Position numbers and translations under genes: made by a program. The notes beneath the pieces were generated by a model, which was given only the letters and a program-made list of their open reading frames with translations, was not told the origin of the DNA and did no database searches. From IMG/VR virus record IMGVR_UViG_3300035698_013814, positions 1 to 24,543 of that record: a stretch of 24,543 nucleotides of DNA. One strand, 5' to 3'. This DNA comes from a virus. Within the stretch, counting starts at the first letter, position 1; every line of letters starts with the position of its first letter. Below, piece after piece: positions 21,899 through 24,543 of this stretch.

Positions 21899-23660
21899 CT
21901 ATACCCCCACCCTGCATCGCTGCAGCTAGGGCTGATCCATCATCCATCGGTGCCTGACTCAAGTCTTTCATTGCGCTCGCTGCCATCTGTGCCTGTTCTG
22001 CTTTTTGTTGCTGTGCCTGAGCCTCAGCCTGCTTTTGTCTCACGGCATTTACTTCCTCTTGATCTCTAACAATACCTGGTGGGATCGATGTAAACTGTCC
22101 ATAAACCTCAACCAGCTCATCACCATTAACTTTATCCAGAATACCTGGAGCTATCTGCGCCACGCCACTAACAAAATTAGTGAATCTCTCAACACCACTA
22201 ACGCCAACAAGCTTTTGAGCCTGAGCCATAATTGATATGTACTCAACTTTTAAGTCAGCCTCTGCCAACTCTTCAGGTGGCTCTGGTAACATTCCCATTT
22301 CCATCATTTCAAAAAACACGTTATCTATTAACGGATCGAGCAAATCTTGATTCAATTGCTCAAGCACTGGACCCAGGGCCAAAAGTTTTTCTTCTCTACG
22401 CTCATCGATTTCTGTTGCTGTAATTTGACGCCTGTCACTTTGGGCAAGCATCAAAAATAAGTCCTCATAGAATCCTCTCTGGATTCTCTTCCTCACTTGC
22501 TCTTGCTTAGATTCTAACGCTTGAATATCAAAACGTGTTTCATAGACTGGTCTAAACCCAGCGTTACCATCTCGAGTATCTGCATACGTTATATCTCCAG
22601 GCAAAACTGAGGTCTTTGCTTTTTTCATTGCAGTCGGCGCGATCATTGGAGGATTAACCATTTTCTCAATGGCCTGCAGAGATCTCTTCTCACCAGTCTG
22701 TAATTGCTTAACATCACCGATCACGGTCATGCCTGGGCAATTAGTACCATAGACATCCTCTCCAGTGGTCTCCCACCGAGGACACATCACCGGAAAATAG
22801 TCATAACCCTTTTCACTTAGAAACTTATCAGCATCAATTCCACTAGGGCCTTGAAAACCCGAGGCTGTAGACTTTCCAGCAACACCACGCTCGTAATAAA
22901 TAGATTCAAATTTCTTGTATTTGCTCTCAAGCTTTTTAGAATCATGGTTATCATTAGGCCTAATGCAGTGAGCAATTTGAACCCAAGCCTCAGCGTTTCG
23001 AGCCTCATATAAACCCTTAACCATGCTGGAAATATTACTCCAGTCGATATCCATGGGCTTGTCTGGATTTGTGCGACCAAACTTTTCAACAATCTGCCCA
23101 ACAGTCATTTGAAATTCTCTGTAAAATGTATTCACCACATGATTGGAGTCTTGAGAAATCATGTATGATCCAATTGGAAATGAGAAAAATCTCAATCCAA
23201 ATTTAGGATCTCGCTCCATGTAAATGGCTGCAGTTCCAAAGGTACCCATGTCACCATAGGTTATTGGCAAAACATTATATAGATTTGATCTTATAAATAA
23301 CGTACGCATTCGCTCGCCCACATCATAGAGCCACTGCTTAACAGGACCCGAGTCAGCCATCTCTGGATTTGATGTGCTTAATCTAAACCATGGACGCGCT
23401 GGACTTGTAACTCCACCCATCATTCCAGAGCGTAACGTTCTGACTGCAAGTGTTGCTGTCGTATCGAGAATGTGTAAATTTCTTCTGTCGCCACGGTTTG
23501 AATCAGTTACGAAAAATCGCCCACGCCTTGGCAAGATGTAATCATTAAGATCACGCCACTGCTTTTCAAAGCTTGCACGTTCACGCTCAAGCTGAGCTCT
23601 TAGAAACTCAAGCTTTTGGCGCTTGTCATAGTTGACCTTTCCCCACATCTGAAACGACAT
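21888..23660 (-). CDS. Portal (head-tail connector) protein
   Basis: 590 residues, the usual size of podophage portals. The N-terminal half has the Head-tail connector family pattern: FEKQWRDLNDYILPRRGRF, LDTTATLAVRTLRSGMMGGV, SPARPWFRLSTSN, and later YGDMGTFGTAAIYMERDPKFG. The C-terminal region is helical and Gln/Ala-rich. The dodecameric portal forms the DNA entry and exit channel and docks the terminase. ATG at 23660 follows directly on the upstream stop (TAGATG) with TAGGAG as ribosome site. It is the strongest evidence that this is a podovirus-type structural module. Confidence 0.95.
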   Translation of the reverse strand: MSFQMWGKVNYDKRQKLEFLRAQLERERASFEKQWRDLNDYILPRRGRFFVTDSNRGDRRNLHILDTTATLAVRTLRSGMMGGVTSPARPWFRLSTSNPEMADSGPVKQWLYDVGERMRTLFIRSNLYNVLPITYGDMGTFGTAAIYMERDPKFGLRFFSFPIGSYMISQDSNHVVNTFYREFQMTVGQIVEKFGRTNPDKPMDIDWSNISSMVKGLYEARNAEAWVQIAHCIRPNDNHDSKKLESKYKKFESIYYERGVAGKSTASGFQGPSGIDADKFLSEKGYDYFPVMCPRWETTGEDVYGTNCPGMTVIGDVKQLQTGEKRSLQAIEKMVNPPMIAPTAMKKAKTSVLPGDITYADTRDGNAGFRPVYETRFDIQALESKQEQVRKRIQRGFYEDLFLMLAQSDRRQITATEIDERREEKLLALGPVLEQLNQDLLDPLIDNVFFEMMEMGMLPEPPEELAEADLKVEYISIMAQAQKLVGVSGVERFTNFVSGVAQIAPGILDKVNGDELVEVYGQFTSIPPGIVRDQEEVNAVRQKQAEAQAQQQKAEQAQMAASAMKDLSQAPMDDGSALAAAMQGGGIGEG

Positions 23661-23987
23661 CTAGACTCCTAGCAATGTTTTGCCGGATTTTGTCGCTCCG
23701 AGCTGCTTAACAGCGCCTGGATCACCAGCGCCACCTGTTGCTAAAGTTCCACCAGCTGTCGGCCCATCAGATTCGGCTGGCCCAGATTGCTGCTTAGAAT
23801 AAGCCGAATCACGAGCAGACTCAGCCTTCTCTTTAGCCTTTTGATTTTTCTTTTTGACATCCATCTCTGATTTCTGTCGGTCGGCTGCTTGACCAGCCTG
23901 CCTTGATTGCTCAGCTGCTTGCTCACCCTGATGGATCGATGCACCTGTTGCCACTGCAGCCACTACTGCTGACGTTACTACTGCCAT
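23661..23987 (-). CDS. Small Ala/Gln/Lys-rich protein upstream of portal (108 aa)
   Basis: 108 residues. A short hydrophobic start (AVVTSAVVAAVATGASI) is followed by a helical coiled-coil region rich in Gln, Ala and Lys, then a Gly-rich stretch (TAGGTLATGGAGDPGAVKQL), ending GKTLLGV. It resembles small virion-associated proteins that some podophages encode next to the portal. I do not know a function. The ATG at 23987 overlaps the stop of the acetyltransferase gene, and GGAGG precedes it at good spacing. An overlapping frame on the same strand (23741-23944) is a shadow. Confidence 0.7.
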   Translation of the reverse strand: MAVVTSAVVAAVATGASIHQGEQAAEQSRQAGQAADRQKSEMDVKKKNQKAKEKAESARDSAYSKQQSGPAESDGPTAGGTLATGGAGDPGAVKQLGATKSGKTLLGV

Positions 23988-24442
23988 TAAATTACCTCCA
24001 GAACGAATGCGGTTTCTTTCTTCTTAAACCCTCGACTTAAAAAAACACGCTCATCAATTGGCGTGTCATCTTCTATTGTCATATAAATTAAATCAACATT
24101 GTTCTTTCCCCAAGACTCATAAGTCTCGAGTAGTTCAAGACCAATTCCAGTCTTTCTATAGTCCTTGCCGACCCACCAAAAAGCCTCAGCCAACGTTTTA
24201 ATGTCTGGATTATAAATGTGATCACAAACGTAACCTGCAATAAAACCAACTATGCTCTGGCAATCATCAGTAACAGCAACATAAAAGAGATGATTCTCGA
24301 TCATGTTCTTTAAAACTTTAGAACTAGTTTCCTGGTCTTTATACGGGGGGTATTCCGTGGAATAATCGTCTGAGAATTGTTTGAGATGAACACATAATTG
24401 ATCAATATCATCAACCATAGCCTCTCTAATTTGATACGACAT
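23987..24442 (-). CDS. GNAT-family N-acetyltransferase
   Basis: 151 residues from ATG 24442, which has a strong GGAGGGGA site; the frame runs open to a GTG at 24472 without a ribosome site, so the shorter start is preferred. The fold is clear: the acetyl-CoA loop RKTGIG (R-x-x-G-x-G) lies at about residues 109-114, in KDYRKTGIGLELLETYESWG, followed by the usual beta strand (LIYMTIED) and FLSRGFKKKETAFVLEVI. The enzyme transfers acetyl groups from acetyl-CoA to an unknown amine. Phage GNATs near the portal have been seen repeatedly but their targets are not known; modification of a virion or host protein are both possible. Confidence 0.85.
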   Translation of the reverse strand: MSYQIREAMVDDIDQLCVHLKQFSDDYSTEYPPYKDQETSSKVLKNMIENHLFYVAVTDDCQSIVGFIAGYVCDHIYNPDIKTLAEAFWWVGKDYRKTGIGLELLETYESWGKNNVDLIYMTIEDDTPIDERVFLSRGFKKKETAFVLEVI

Positions 24443-24450
24443 TCCCCTCC
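24443..24450 (-). promoter_or_regulatory. Ribosome binding site deciding the acetyltransferase start
   Basis: GGAGGGGA on the - strand abuts the ATG at 24442 (about three bases between GGAGG and ATG). The alternative GTG at 24472 has no comparable site. Confidence 0.6.
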
Positions 24451-24470
24451 AAATTGTTTGGTAACAGTTC

Positions 24471-24499
24471 ACTATCGTTATATTTATAAATTAAATCAA
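24471..24499 (-). promoter_or_regulatory. Weak candidate promoter for the late virion operon
   Basis: TTGATT (24499-24494) and GATAGT (24476-24471) on the - strand are 17 bases apart. Each matches the sigma70 consensus at four of six positions, in an AT-rich leader before the acetyltransferase gene. Related ACGAT or ATCGT boxes surround it. The window ends about 45 bases further on, so a stronger promoter may lie outside. Confidence 0.25.
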
Positions 24500-24543
24500 G
24501 AGTATAGCTTTACGATACACTTAACGATTAAAAGGGTCATAAT

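Overview
This window is an almost gap-free piece of a tailed-phage genome, or of a prophage. It looks like a short-tailed (podovirus-type) phage whose structural block resembles Bordetella phage BPP-1 and its relatives: head-tail connector portal, Bbp19-like protein, scaffold, capsid, Bbp16-like cement protein, adaptor, capsid staple, tail nozzle, and T7-like internal virion proteins. No host gene, rRNA, tRNA, CRISPR array, insertion sequence or integrase is visible. A lipoprotein in the lysis cassette and an M15 endolysin suggest a Gram-negative host, but the sequence does not identify which one.

Layout. (1) Positions 1-2014, + strand: an early or recombination operon. It holds a lambda-exonuclease/YqaJ-type nuclease cut by the window edge, a RecT annealing protein, a small MerR/excisionase-type helix-turn-helix protein, and two small unknown proteins, all overlapping. 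(2) Positions 2011-3420, - strand: a three-gene module with a LamG-like (laminin G/concanavalin fold) protein, probably a surface or receptor-binding component. It meets the early operon head-on, with the two stop codons interlocked in one TTAA. (3) Positions 3486-3716: one small + strand gene lying against the flow of the late genes. (4) Positions 3766-4965, - strand: a compact lysis cassette of five overlapping genes (holin candidate, small charged protein, a 57-residue lipoprotein, a membrane-anchored coiled-coil protein, and an M15 peptidase endolysin). (5) Positions 4981-24442, - strand: the virion module. In transcription order it holds a GNAT acetyltransferase, a small Ala-rich protein, portal, Bbp19-like protein, scaffold, major capsid protein, Bbp16-like cement protein, a small acidic protein, a terminator-like hairpin, the tail adaptor, the capsid staple, the tail nozzle, three internal virion (ejection) proteins of 199, 554 and 2180 residues, and a tail fibre with a T7-type N-terminus.

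How it fits together. The late genes run right to left and are translationally coupled: most stops and starts touch or overlap, and strong Shine-Dalgarno sites precede the high-copy capsid genes. A strong hairpin with a short T tract sits between the capsid group and the tail group, where T7 has its T-phi terminator. It probably lowers tail-protein output relative to capsid protein. The terminase genes are not in the window and probably lie to the right. The least ordinary features are the unlisted small lipoprotein in the lysis cassette, a gluzincin-type HExxH...E site inside the 2180-residue ejection protein, a perfect 12-bp inverted repeat inside the nozzle gene, and the isolated reverse-strand gene splitting the lysis genes from the LamG module.
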